Assembly (NCBI GenBank): GCA_018819105.1 | Contig: JAHJQV010000040.1 | Coordinates: 1-55,400, forward strand | Reading direction: 5' to 3' | Length of the DNA: 55,400 nt | Source of the DNA: Gammaproteobacteria bacterium | Lineage (GTDB): Bacteria > Pseudomonadota > Gammaproteobacteria > Xanthomonadales > Wenzhouxiangellaceae | Shown: positions 1-9,011 of the stretch, piece after piece | Layout: every line of letters begins with the position of its first letter | How positions within the stretch are numbered: the stretch's first letter is position 1 | Made by a program: the position numbers and the translations under genes | The notes under the pieces: generated by a model | Database searches by the model: none | Told to the model about the DNA's origin: nothing | The model's input: the letters and a program-made list of their open reading frames with translations, nothing else

Positions 1-8
1 CCCGCAGG

Positions 9-107
9 GCGAGCCGGAAAGCACTCATCCGCTGTGTTATGGCTCTTGGCCATGGAATGGCCATGACCTGCGAGCCATGCCTTGCGGCTAAGCGCTTTCC
101 GACTCGC
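9..107. repeat. Long imperfect hairpin downstream of ispA
   Basis: About 100 bases fold on themselves. The outer arms at 9-22 and 94-107 pair at 13 of 14 positions, an inner pair lies at 39-45 with 72-78, and a perfect centre (GGCCAT-gga-ATGGCC) lies at 48-62. No T-run follows either arm, so a simple intrinsic terminator is unlikely. It lies beyond the ispA stop codon (gene on the minus strand). It could be an extragenic palindromic repeat, a small mobile element remnant or a structured 3' RNA. The rest of bases 1-208 shows no gene. Confidence 0.5.
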
Positions 108-208
108 TGAACGTTACAGTATTTCCGGCGGGGTACACTAGGCCAGACTCGCGCCTCCTGCCCACCAGGTCCCTGTGTGCGAGCACACGCCCACAGATCA
201 GAACGGCC

Positions 209-1132
209 TCAATGATCGCGGCGACTAATCAGCGCGCCCAGCTGACGCAGCGGATCGGCCGCATGATCGTATTGCCGGATCGCCTGCATGGCTGTCTGAT
301 ACAGCCCGTCGGCGCGTTGCCGGGCATTGTCCAGGCCGAAGGTCAGGGCGTAATTGGGCTTGCCGCGGGCGGCATCCGAGCCCTGCGGCTTGCCCAGCAG
401 TTCGGTGCTGGAGGTGACATCGATGATATCGTCCTGGATCTGGAAACACAGCCCGATGGCCTGACCGAACTGACTGATGTGCTGATGGGTCGGATCGTTG
501 TTGCCACGACCGGCAGCGAGCACACCGAGCATGGCGCTGGCATGCAGCAGGGCTCCGGTTTTCAGCGCGAACATGGCTTCCAGCGCCTGCGTGTGCGGTT
601 GTGTGCCTTCCATGCGCATGTCCAGCAGCTGCCCTGCCACCATGCCGCGGCCACCGCTGGCCTGCGCCAGCATGGCGATGCCCTGAAGCTGCATGCGGAC
701 ATCAGCGTGCGACTCGTTTGCCAACAGCGCAAACGCTTCCGTGAGCAGCGCATCACCGGCCAGTATCGCGGTGGCCTCGTCAAAGGCAATGTGCAAAGTC
801 GGCTTGCCGCGCCGCAGCTCATCGTTGTCCATGGCTGGCAGATCATCATGAATCAGCGAGTAGCAATGCACCATCTCCACCGCAGCGGCAGCGGTGTCAA
901 GCTGCTCCGGCGCAGCGCCACAGAGCTGACCGGCGGCATACACCAGCAGTGGCCGGATGCGCTTGCCGCCCGCCAGCAGCGCGTAGCCGATGGCCTCGGC
1001 AAGCACCGGACTGCCATCGGTGTGATCGGAGATGGCGCTGACGGCTTGCTCAAGCCTGCGGTTAACCCGCTGACAATGGCGCTGCGACCACAATTCAAAA
1101 GCAGTGATGTTCATAGGCTGGCGCGCGTGCAT
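209..1132 (-). CDS. ispA: Farnesyl diphosphate synthase (short-chain trans-prenyltransferase)
   Basis: Condenses DMAPP with two IPP to give farnesyl diphosphate, the substrate of the squalene synthase encoded divergently next door. The 307-residue length fits IspA. The first aspartate-rich motif DDLPAMD is at residues 96-102, the second (DDIID) is near residue 236, and the substrate-binding GGKRIRP is at 55-61. A second possible start is Met7 (base 1114); neither start has a clear ribosome binding site. It is transcribed away from the hopanoid/mevalonate run, so supply of FPP and its use sit on either side of one intergenic region. A geranylgeranyl synthase is less likely given the short-chain IspA-like context, but chain length cannot be fixed from sequence reading. 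Confidence 0.93.
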   Translation of the reverse strand: MHARQPMNITAFELWSQRHCQRVNRRLEQAVSAISDHTDGSPVLAEAIGYALLAGGKRIRPLLVYAAGQLCGAAPEQLDTAAAAVEMVHCYSLIHDDLPAMDNDELRRGKPTLHIAFDEATAILAGDALLTEAFALLANESHADVRMQLQGIAMLAQASGGRGMVAGQLLDMRMEGTQPHTQALEAMFALKTGALLHASAMLGVLAAGRGNNDPTHQHISQFGQAIGLCFQIQDDIIDVTSSTELLGKPQGSDAARGKPNYALTFGLDNARQRADGLYQTAMQAIRQYDHAADPLRQLGALISRRDH

Positions 1133-1192
1133 GCTGGTCAGATGGCCCCAAGCGGGGAGTCAACCGCTGATTATAACGGTGATCTGCTAAGC

Positions 1193-1224
1193 AAAAAATG
1201 CCGGCTACACGAATGCAGCCGGCA
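1193..1224 (-). terminator. Terminator-like hairpin upstream of ispA
   Basis: Read on the minus strand, a perfect 9-bp stem (ATGCCGGCT / AGCCGGCAT) with a 10-base loop is followed by a run of six T. This is the form of an intrinsic terminator. It lies about 60 bases before the ispA start on the same strand, with no minus-strand gene behind it. It may be an attenuator in the ispA leader or the remnant of a lost gene's end. Confidence 0.55.
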
Positions 1225-1289
1225 TGCTTCACGGTCTGTTCGGCTGCTGCACCATGGCCTTTCGCACGAGTGCGACAGTGGCCGGGTGT

Positions 1290-1318
1290 TTTCCGCAACC
1301 CCATAACACGCGTATAAT
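1290..1318 (+). promoter_or_regulatory. Candidate promoter of the hopanoid/mevalonate operon
   Basis: A consensus -10 box TATAAT lies at 1313-1318. The -35 region near 1290 is T-rich but matches poorly. The predicted transcript would carry a leader of about 145 bases before the squalene synthase start. A short palindrome (CGCAC-ga-GTGCG, 1263-1274) lies just upstream and could be an operator. The 1133-1470 gap otherwise holds only the terminator-like hairpin. Confidence 0.4.
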
Positions 1319-1470
1319 TAGTATCATGGCTGAGCAAAGCTGGCAGGTCAGTGAAGCTGACAGTCGACAGACTCAATGCAACCAGAAAGCGGAATAGACT
1401 CACGGATCATCATCTCAGTGAAGATCATCATGTCAGTGAACCACAACAACTCTGCAAGGATACCGTCACC

Positions 1471-2583
1471 GTGCCAGTCATGACCAATGCCAGCAAACTG
1501 TCCGCAGCCAGCGCGTTTCAGGATCACATCCTCGGCTCGGTTTCCAGAACTTTTGCCTTGACCATTCCACAACTTCCGAGCGGTCTGTCGCACGTGATTG
1601 CCAACGCGTATCTGCTCTGTCGCATCGCTGACACGATCGAAGACGAAGCCGCACTGGACAGCGAGCGCAAAGCCTATTTCCAGCGTTATTTCAGTGATCT
1701 GATACTGGGCCGGCGCGATGTTGACGAATTCATGCACAAGCTGTTGCCGCTGCTGACGGCCAGTACACTGGATGCCGAGCGCGAACTGGTTGCCAACACC
1801 GACAAGGTGCTGACCCTGACGCACAGTTTTACGCGCGCTCAGCAGCAGGCGCTGTATCACTGCATCAGCGTCATGAGCCGTGGCATGAGCCGGTTTCAGC
1901 AGGGCATTGATCTGGCTGGTCTGCCAGCAATGCAGGATCTGGACGAATACTGCTACTTCGTTGCCGGCGTGGTCGGCGAAATGCTTACCGACCTGTTCTG
2001 TCAATACGACCAGCACATGGCAGGCAAGCGCAGTCGGCTGATGCATCTGGCACCTTCATTCGGTCAGGCATTGCAGATGACCAACATCCTCAAGGATGTC
2101 TGGGACGATCGCGAACGCGGCGTGTGCTGGTGGCCACGGCAACTGTTTGCCGAACACGGCATCGATCTGCAGCAACTGGAAAACCAGCGCAAATCCAGCG
2201 GCTTCACCCCGGCACTGGAAAAGCTGGTCGGCATTGCCCATGGCCACATTCTCAATGCCTTGCAGTACACGCTGTTGATTCCCCGCTCCCAGACCGGCAT
2301 TCGCAACTTCTGCCTGTGGTCACTGGCGCTGGCGGTGCTGACACTGCAGAACATTCATCGCAACCCGATGTACCAGAACAGCCAGGACATCAAGGTCAGA
2401 CGCAAACGGGTGCAGCAGATCATTGCCCTGAGTCGCCTGTTTGCACGCAGCAATCTGGCCATTCGCGGCCTGTTTCGGCGCGCCCGCAAGGGGCTGCCGC
2501 TGCAGCCGGTGACCCAGGTGAAGCTGCCCGCCGACAACTATCAGGCCAGCCGCGCGCCAGCCACTGTGGTGAAAAGCGCCTGA
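1471..2583 (+). CDS. sqs: Squalene synthase (single-enzyme, eukaryote-like type)
   Basis: Joins two farnesyl diphosphates head-to-head via presqualene diphosphate and reduces the product to squalene. A GTG start at 1471 is chosen because AAGGA lies 10 bases upstream; ATG 1480 is an alternative. In this numbering the first magnesium motif DTIED is at 54-58 and the second (N205, D209, D213) lies in NILKDVWDD. The YCYFVAGVVGE segment (160-170) is typical of one-enzyme squalene synthases, and a hydrophobic stretch follows at about 278-295. No hpnC or hpnE is present nearby, so this enzyme probably does the whole conversion. The gene is 13 bases upstream of shc. A phytoene synthase-type activity is the main alternative but the context argues against it. 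Confidence 0.88.
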   Translation: MPVMTNASKLSAASAFQDHILGSVSRTFALTIPQLPSGLSHVIANAYLLCRIADTIEDEAALDSERKAYFQRYFSDLILGRRDVDEFMHKLLPLLTASTLDAERELVANTDKVLTLTHSFTRAQQQALYHCISVMSRGMSRFQQGIDLAGLPAMQDLDEYCYFVAGVVGEMLTDLFCQYDQHMAGKRSRLMHLAPSFGQALQMTNILKDVWDDRERGVCWWPRQLFAEHGIDLQQLENQRKSSGFTPALEKLVGIAHGHILNALQYTLLIPRSQTGIRNFCLWSLALAVLTLQNIHRNPMYQNSQDIKVRRKRVQQIIALSRLFARSNLAIRGLFRRARKGLPLQPVTQVKLPADNYQASRAPATVVKSA

Positions 2584-2596
2584 CCGCACTGCCCCG

Positions 2597-4600
2597 ATGG
2601 CCAACATCAGCCCACTCATGCGCAAGCAAGGTCACCACGGTCAGCCCGCCGTGAGCGACGACCAAGCCGCGAGCACGCTGCTCAGCCGGGTCCAGACTGC
2701 GGCACGCAAAGCCAGCCAGGCATTGCTGCAACGACAGCGGCCGGACGGCCACTGGTGCTTCGAACTGGAGGCCGACTGCACGATTCCGGCGGAATACATC
2801 ATGCTGATGCATTACATGGATGAGATCGACGACGATCTGCAGCGCCGCCTGGCCAACTACATTCGCCAGCGACAACTGGAAGATGGCAGCTGGCCGCTGT
2901 ATACCGGTGGCGACATGGATCTGAGTTGCTCGGTAAAAAGTTATCTGGCACTGAAACTGGCCGGTGACGACATCGACAGTGCACACATGCAGGCCGCCAG
3001 AGCAGCCATTCTGCAAGCCGGTGGCGCCGCACATGCCAATGTGTTCACGCGCATCGCGCTGGCTCTGTTCGAGCAGGTGCCGTGGCGTGCAGTGCCCTAC
3101 ATTCCTCCGGAAATCATGCATCTGCCGGCCTGGTTCCCGTTCAACCTGCATCGCATTGCCTACTGGTCGCGCACCGTGATGGTGCCCTTGCTGGTCATCT
3201 ATGCGTACAAGCCCAAGGCGATCAACCCGCGCGGCATCGACATTGCCGAACTGTTCCACGTACCGCCGGAGGAGGAAAAACAGTATTTTCTGCGCCCGTC
3301 GGCCCTGCACACACTGTTTCTGGGCATCGAGCGCAGCGCACTCAATTTGATCGAGCCGGTGATGCCCTCGATCATGCGGCGCAGCGCCCTGCGCAAGGCC
3401 GAACGCTGGTTTGTGGAACGCCTCAATGACGAGGACGGGCTCGGGGCAATTTTTCCGGCCATGGCCAATGCCTACATGGCCCTGCACTGCCTGGGTTATG
3501 CCGCAGATGATCCGCGCGTGGAGAAATGCCGCACCTCGCTGCGCAAGCTGGTCATTGAGATCGACGATGAGCAGGCCTACTGCCAGCCCTGCGTGTCACC
3601 TGTGTGGGACACCGGCTGGGCCGCCGTGGCCCTGCTGAGTCCGGGCAGCAACCCCGCAGAGCCCGATGCCGAGCAATACCGGCAATCGGTGCAGCGGGCC
3701 ATCGACTGGCTGCTGCAGCGTCAGATCACCGATTTCCATGGCGACTGGGCGGTGCAGGCACCCGCTGCCAGCTGCGGCGGCTGGGCTTTCCAGTATGCCA
3801 ACCCGCATTACCCGGATCTGGACGATACCGGCATGGTGGCGGCACTGCTGCAGGTTGCCGGTGGCGGCAGCCGCTACCAGACCGAAATCAACCGCGCGCT
3901 GGACTGGCTGGTGGCGCTGCAGTCCGACGACGGCGGCTTTGCCGCGTTTGATGCCAACAACACTGCCTATTACCTGAACTGCATCCCGTTTGCCGATCAT
4001 GGCGCCCTGCTGGATCCGCCCACCGAGGACGTCACCGGCCGCGTGCTGATGACACTGGCACTGCAGAACCGCGTGCAGGACCAGCAGGCCATCAACGACT
4101 GCATTGACTATCTGCGCCGCACGCAGCAGCCGGATGGCTCCTGGTGGGGGCGCTGGGGCACCAATTACATTTATGGCACCTGGAGCGTCCTGGCCGGGTT
4201 GATATTTGCCGGTGAAGACCCGCAGCAGCCTTACATTCAACGTGCGATCAGCTTTCTGTTGCGGCAGCAGCAGGACGACGGCGGCTGGGGCGAGAGCAAT
4301 GACAGCTACGTCCCCGAGCTGCGTCACAACAGCTGCGCTAGCACCAGCTGGCATACCTCGTGGGCCCTGCTGGCACTGATGATCGCCGGGGAAGTGCAGC
4401 GACCGGAAGTCGCGGCCGGTATTGAGTGGCTGTTGCAGCAGCAGCAGGAAGATGGGCTGTGGCATGATCCCTGGCACAACGCACCCGGCTTTCCGCGTGT
4501 GTTCTATCTGAAATACCATGGCTACAGTGCCTATTTTCCCACCTGGACCCTGAACCGCTACCAGCAGCTGCAGCAGCGCTCCCTGCGCGTCGCTGCCTGA
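2597..4600 (+). CDS. shc: Squalene-hopene cyclase
   Basis: Cyclises squalene to hopene (and diplopterol) at the cytoplasmic membrane. The 667-residue length is normal. The catalytic acidic motif is at 407-412 and reads DLDDTG, where the family most often has DxDDTA. Multiple QW repeats are visible, for example the PDGSWWGRWG stretch in the C-terminal half and QQDDGGWGES further on. The stop codon overlaps the ATG of hpnG (TGATG), so the two are translationally coupled. Placement directly after squalene synthase fits substrate hand-over. Confidence 0.96.
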   Translation: MANISPLMRKQGHHGQPAVSDDQAASTLLSRVQTAARKASQALLQRQRPDGHWCFELEADCTIPAEYIMLMHYMDEIDDDLQRRLANYIRQRQLEDGSWPLYTGGDMDLSCSVKSYLALKLAGDDIDSAHMQAARAAILQAGGAAHANVFTRIALALFEQVPWRAVPYIPPEIMHLPAWFPFNLHRIAYWSRTVMVPLLVIYAYKPKAINPRGIDIAELFHVPPEEEKQYFLRPSALHTLFLGIERSALNLIEPVMPSIMRRSALRKAERWFVERLNDEDGLGAIFPAMANAYMALHCLGYAADDPRVEKCRTSLRKLVIEIDDEQAYCQPCVSPVWDTGWAAVALLSPGSNPAEPDAEQYRQSVQRAIDWLLQRQITDFHGDWAVQAPAASCGGWAFQYANPHYPDLDDTGMVAALLQVAGGGSRYQTEINRALDWLVALQSDDGGFAAFDANNTAYYLNCIPFADHGALLDPPTEDVTGRVLMTLALQNRVQDQQAINDCIDYLRRTQQPDGSWWGRWGTNYIYGTWSVLAGLIFAGEDPQQPYIQRAISFLLRQQQDDGGWGESNDSYVPELRHNSCASTSWHTSWALLALMIAGEVQRPEVAAGIEWLLQQQQEDGLWHDPWHNAPGFPRVFYLKYHGYSAYFPTWTLNRYQQLQQRSLRVAA

Positions 4601-5400
4601 TGGCTGCCAGCACTGCCGGTTTCGTTGTCGCATTGAGCTGGGAACAGCGCCTGCTGTCTGCACTACTGCCGCGCAACTGCCGATTGCTGCGCTCCGGCAT
4701 GGGCGCCGAGGCGGCAAGCGTCGCCGCCCGGCAGCTGTTGCATGATGGTGCCGACATGCTGGTCAGCTGCGGTTGTTGTGCCGGCTTGAGCGCCGATCTG
4801 CGCGCTGGCGATGTGCTCATCGCCAGTGCGGTTCTTGCCTCAGACGGCACCCGGTTTGCGGCGACTACGGAGGCCCTGAGCACCGTGCAAAAACGCTTTG
4901 CGCCGATGTTTGCTGCCCCCGACAGCGAGTCGGGTGCTGGCCGCAGCAGCGCGCGTCGCCAGCCTGCCGTGTGCCAGACCGGCACCCTGTTGACACTGCC
5001 AACAGCCGTGGCTGAGCCGCAGCACAAACAACAGCTTGCCAGGATCCACCGGGCGCAGGCTGCGGACATGGAAAGTGTGGCCATTGCCAGCGTTGCGGCT
5101 CAGGCTGCAGTGCCATTCTTGGCCGTGCGCGTGGTGCTAGACGACTGTCAGCAGAGCCTGCCCGAGGCCGTCACTGCCAGTTGCAATGACTATGGCGATG
5201 TTAACCCCATGGCCCTGCTGCGGGCCTGTGGGCGGCAACCGGGTCTGCTGCTGGAACTCGTTGCATTGGCCCGCAGTCGTAGCCGTGCAGCAAGCAGCCT
5301 GCGCCGCCTGGCCGTAGCCTGGCCGACAATGCAGCACGCGGCAGACACACCTGGTGTCGACGCAGTACGGTCACACCCGGCAACCATAAAGCAACACTGA
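4600..5400 (+). CDS. hpnG: HpnG: adenosylhopane phosphorylase/nucleosidase
   Basis: Member of the purine phosphorylase/nucleosidase fold. In hopanoid producers HpnG removes adenine from adenosylhopane to give ribosylhopane (or its phosphate). Visible motifs are the Gly-rich SGMGAEAA near residue 32, SCGCCAGL at 56-63 and the nucleoside-binding DMES at 156-159. Length is 266 residues. It overlaps shc at its start and hpnM at its end, both by TGATG-type junctions. Its substrate is made by HpnH, encoded about 9 kb downstream in the same run. Confidence 0.88.
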   Translation: MAASTAGFVVALSWEQRLLSALLPRNCRLLRSGMGAEAASVAARQLLHDGADMLVSCGCCAGLSADLRAGDVLIASAVLASDGTRFAATTEALSTVQKRFAPMFAAPDSESGAGRSSARRQPAVCQTGTLLTLPTAVAEPQHKQQLARIHRAQAADMESVAIASVAAQAAVPFLAVRVVLDDCQQSLPEAVTASCNDYGDVNPMALLRACGRQPGLLLELVALARSRSRAASSLRRLAVAWPTMQHAADTPGVDAVRSHPATIKQH

Positions 5401-6140
5401 TGCGATACAACATGACTGCCATCTTGCCCAGTAAGCGGTACCACCGCGCCCATACCGCCTGCGCCATCGCCCTGGCCACACTGCTGATCGCCGGTGTCTC
5501 AGGGCATGGCCTGGCCGCACAGGACAACGATGCAATGTCGACAATGGCGACGGACCAGGCCATAGTCGAGCACAGTACTGCGCTGCAGCTGCCGGATAGC
5601 TCAGCCAGCCCGGAGGCGGTGGTCGCGGCACTGGAACAGGCGCTGCTGCACATCATGCAGATGCCGGACGCCGACACCAGCACCCGCGCGGCAGTGCTGC
5701 AACCGGTGCTGCGGCGCACGTTTGACTTCCAGCGCATGAGTCGCTTCATTTTCGGACCACGCTGGAATCAGTTTTCCGAGGCACAACAGCAAGCGTTCGT
5801 GCGCGCCCTGCTGCAACTGAGCTGTGCCAGTTACGCGGCAAATTTTGACAGCTACAACGGCGAGCGCTTTGCGGCACTGGATGCAGCGGCAGAGGAACCG
5901 GATCCTGCCGGCCAGCGCGCACGCATCAATCGGCAACTGATCACCAACAAGCAGACGGTGGCGTTCAATTACGCGCTGACGCGCACCGAACAGGGCTGGC
6001 AGATCGCCAACATCATGGCCAAGGGCGTCAGCGACCTGGCGCTCAAACGCAGCCAGTACAGCAAATTGTATGACGACGGTGGCGTGGCGGCGGTGCTGGC
6101 CTACATCAGCAGCCAGACCGAACGTCTGTACGCCAGCTGA
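5400..6140 (+). CDS. hpnM: HpnM: MlaC-like periplasmic hopanoid-associated protein
   Basis: A 246-residue secreted protein of the MlaC/Ttg2D (phospholipid-binding) family. The N-terminus is a signal peptide: charged start, a hydrophobic core at about 20-34, and an Ala-rich cleavage region ending near LAAQ. The rest resembles the MlaC domain, with the conserved FDFQRMSRF segment near residue 105 and a C-terminal half that normally holds a lipid pocket. The position between hpnG and hpnN matches hopanoid clusters in other bacteria. It probably carries a lipid across the periplasm together with HpnN; this is inference. Confidence 0.85.
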   Translation: MRYNMTAILPSKRYHRAHTACAIALATLLIAGVSGHGLAAQDNDAMSTMATDQAIVEHSTALQLPDSSASPEAVVAALEQALLHIMQMPDADTSTRAAVLQPVLRRTFDFQRMSRFIFGPRWNQFSEAQQQAFVRALLQLSCASYAANFDSYNGERFAALDAAAEEPDPAGQRARINRQLITNKQTVAFNYALTRTEQGWQIANIMAKGVSDLALKRSQYSKLYDDGGVAAVLAYISSQTERLYAS

Positions 6141-6165
6141 GACCAAGGCAGACCGGCGCGCCGCA

Positions 6166-8961
6166 ATGCCTGATTCTGGCTTCGTCCAAGATCTTCAGCG
6201 ACACCTGCAGGACTGGCTGCGCGGCACGGTCAACCAGGCCGGGCCGGTGCTGCTGCTGGCTGTGCTGCTCACCGCTGCGGCCGGTCATTACGCCGCCACG
6301 CACTTTGGCGTCAACGCCGACACCTCTGCCCTGCTCGACCAGTCGCTACCGTTCATGCAGGCCGAGCGCGAGATCAGCGCGCGCTTTCCGGTGTTCAACG
6401 ACAACCTGCTGCTGGTGCTGGAAAGCCACAATCGCAGCAGACTGCAAGTGCAGGCAGAGCGTCTGTTCGCGCGCTTGCAGCAACAGCCGGAACTGTTCCC
6501 GGAGGTGAGTTGGCCGGCAGGTGACAGCTGGTTGCAACAGCATGGTCTGCTGTATCAGGACAGTGCGGCTCTGCAGCAGCTGGCCGACCGGCTCAGCGCA
6601 GCGCAACCCATGCTGGCACAGCTGCGCCAGCAGACCAGCGCCAGCAGCCTGTTCGAGATGCTGCAGCTGGCGCGTCAGCATCAGCTCAGCACCGCCGCTG
6701 GTGCAAACGACAGCGCTACCCTGCAGCCCATACTGGACGCGCTCGCTGTCCAATTGCAGCGGCTGGCAAGCGACAGCGCTGCTGAGCCACTGGACTGGCG
6801 TGCCCTGCTGTCCGGCAATCTCGCCAATCCGGCACAGCCCGGTGAGCGACAGCGTGAACTGCTGCTGGTGCGACCGGCGCTGGACACCAGCCGGGTAATG
6901 TCGGCGACCGCAGCACTGCAGCAACTACAACAGTTGCGCGATGAACTGGGTCTGTCACCGCAGACTGCTGGTGGCGCTGAGGTCAGTATGCAGATCACCG
7001 GCAGCGTGGCGCTGAAACATGAGGAATTGCTGAGCAGCATGCGCGGTGCGGCCACCGCCGGCCTGCTCGCCCTGCTCATGGTGACAGCACTGCTGTGGCT
7101 GGCACTGCGCTCACTGTGGATGCTGGCCGCCGCCCTGCTCACCCTGATGACCGGCCTGGTGCTGACGGCGGCGTTTGCGGTCTGGGCAGTCGGTGACATC
7201 AACCTGATCACCATTGCCTTTGTCGTGCTGTATATCGGCCTGGGCATCAACTACAGCATTCATTTTATTCTGCGCTACCAGGAACAGCTGAGCGTCAACA
7301 GCCGCCCCGGTGTCCCGGCCGGAGTCCCGGCCAGAGTCACAGCCAGAGACGGCCATAACAACCCAGACCATGCAAGCGAAGACGAGGCGCGCGCGGTCGC
7401 CATCGTTGCCGCCGGCCGGTTGCTGCTGCCGGCGCTGGCACTCAGCGCGCTGACCACCATGATCGGTTTTTTCGCCTTCATACCGACCAGCTATCGCGGC
7501 GTGGCCGAACTGGGCCTGATTGCCGGCGTGTCCATCGCCATCACCCTGCTCACCCACTACACACTGCTGCCGGCACTGTTGCGACTGCTGCCACAACCGC
7601 CGGCTCGCCGGCTGCGACCGGCATCCCGCGGCAACTGGCTGGAATTGCCGCAGCGACAACGGCGCCCGCTGTTGTGGGTCACCGCATGCCTTGCTGTGAC
7701 CGCCGCGCTGATCGCCCCGCAGATCCGCTTCGACAGTGATCCGCTCAATCTGCGCCAGCAGGATGCCGAATCGGTGCGCGCCATGCGCAGTCTGCTCAGC
7801 GACGGTCGCGGTGATTTCCGCGCGCTGATGAGCAGCGCGGCAGATGCTGACCAGGCGCGGACAGTGCGTGCTAAGTTGCTGCAGCTGGACAGTGTGGCCC
7901 GCGTGCTCACCGCCGACAGCCTGATCCCGGCACAGCAGGAGGAAAAACTCTGGCAACTGGACGATCTGCGCTTTCTGCTCGGCAACGACATACTAAGCCA
8001 CGACTGGCAACTGCAAGCGGCCGAACCCGCACAGTTGTTTGCCAGCATGCAGGCATTGCTGGCCGTGCTGCGCCAGGCACCCGCTGCGCAACCCGGGCAA
8101 ACACCGGACAACCCCAGCTGGCAGCAACTGGCCGAGGCCATCGAGGCGCTGCTGGCCCGACGCAGCAGCAGTCACGACGAGGCGCTTGCCACCGCCATCA
8201 ACCAGCAGTTGCTGGGCGATCTGCCGGCGCTGCTGCGACGACTGCAGGACATGCTCCAGCCGACCGCCGTGATCGGCATTGACCAGTTGCCACCGCAGCT
8301 GCGCCGGGCATGGATTGCTGCCGACGGCAGCTGGTTGCTGCGCATCTATCCGCGCGCCGACGGCAACGAACTGCAACAGCTGGAAAGCTTTGTTGCTGAG
8401 GTCAACACAGTCACCGACCAGGTCGCCGGCGCCGCCGTCAAGCAGATTGCATCCGGTCGCGCCATCAGCCGGTCGTTTTATCAGGCGCTGCTCACGGCAC
8501 TGCTGGTGATCAGCCTGCTGCTGCTGTTGCTGCTGCGCAGCGTGGCAATGACCTTGCGCATACTGCTGCCCCTGCTGCTGGGTGGCGCGCTCACCCTCGC
8601 CGCCATGGTGCTGCTGGCGCTGCCGCTGAACTATGCCAACATCATCGCCCTGCCGCTGCTGCTGGGCGTGGCAGTGGACAACGGCATTCATCTGGTCTGG
8701 CGTCATCGGCTGGGTGATCTGCCGCGTGACAACGTGCTGCGCACGGCCACTGCGCGGGCGATTGTGTTTGCGGCACTGACGTCGGTGGTGAGTTTCGGCA
8801 ATCTGGGCTTTTCCAGTCATGCCGGCAGCGCCAGCATGGGCATTCTGCTTGCCGCCGGTCTGCTCATCACCCTGCTGTGTACCTTGCTGGTGCTGCCAGC
8901 CTTGTTGCCGGCAGCCTCAATCAACCATAATGGCGACCAGAACGCGGATCAGCGACCCTGA
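6166..8961 (+). CDS. hpnN: HpnN: RND-type hopanoid transporter
   Basis: A large inner-membrane RND/MMPL protein. HpnN homologues move hopanoids toward the outer membrane. The ATG at 6166 is preferred to the longer frame from 6070, which would overlap hpnM. This gives 931 residues: one N-terminal membrane segment, a periplasmic loop, a first block of helices (bases about 7050-7580), a second large loop and a final block of helices (about 8480-8930). Internal duplication of helix-loop-helix blocks is typical of RND proteins. It follows hpnM by 25 bases and precedes the mevalonate genes by 50 bases. Confidence 0.9.
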   Translation: MPDSGFVQDLQRHLQDWLRGTVNQAGPVLLLAVLLTAAAGHYAATHFGVNADTSALLDQSLPFMQAEREISARFPVFNDNLLLVLESHNRSRLQVQAERLFARLQQQPELFPEVSWPAGDSWLQQHGLLYQDSAALQQLADRLSAAQPMLAQLRQQTSASSLFEMLQLARQHQLSTAAGANDSATLQPILDALAVQLQRLASDSAAEPLDWRALLSGNLANPAQPGERQRELLLVRPALDTSRVMSATAALQQLQQLRDELGLSPQTAGGAEVSMQITGSVALKHEELLSSMRGAATAGLLALLMVTALLWLALRSLWMLAAALLTLMTGLVLTAAFAVWAVGDINLITIAFVVLYIGLGINYSIHFILRYQEQLSVNSRPGVPAGVPARVTARDGHNNPDHASEDEARAVAIVAAGRLLLPALALSALTTMIGFFAFIPTSYRGVAELGLIAGVSIAITLLTHYTLLPALLRLLPQPPARRLRPASRGNWLELPQRQRRPLLWVTACLAVTAALIAPQIRFDSDPLNLRQQDAESVRAMRSLLSDGRGDFRALMSSAADADQARTVRAKLLQLDSVARVLTADSLIPAQQEEKLWQLDDLRFLLGNDILSHDWQLQAAEPAQLFASMQALLAVLRQAPAAQPGQTPDNPSWQQLAEAIEALLARRSSSHDEALATAINQQLLGDLPALLRRLQDMLQPTAVIGIDQLPPQLRRAWIAADGSWLLRIYPRADGNELQQLESFVAEVNTVTDQVAGAAVKQIASGRAISRSFYQALLTALLVISLLLLLLLRSVAMTLRILLPLLLGGALTLAAMVLLALPLNYANIIALPLLLGVAVDNGIHLVWRHRLGDLPRDNVLRTATARAIVFAALTSVVSFGNLGFSSHAGSASMGILLAAGLLITLLCTLLVLPALLPAASINHNGDQNADQRP

Positions 8962-9011
8962 CCGGGCCGGCATTTTGTCACCGCACGCAACCCGGCAACA
9001 GCACACAGGCC

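Noticed and set aside
1159-1175. TTGACT and TATAAT on the minus strand before ispA
   Set aside because: They lie in the wrong order for a promoter (the -10-like box comes first).
212-1306. Forward 364-codon frame opposite ispA
   Set aside because: It is antisense to a clearly recognised prenyltransferase, has low-complexity Gln/His/Gly composition and no family resemblance.
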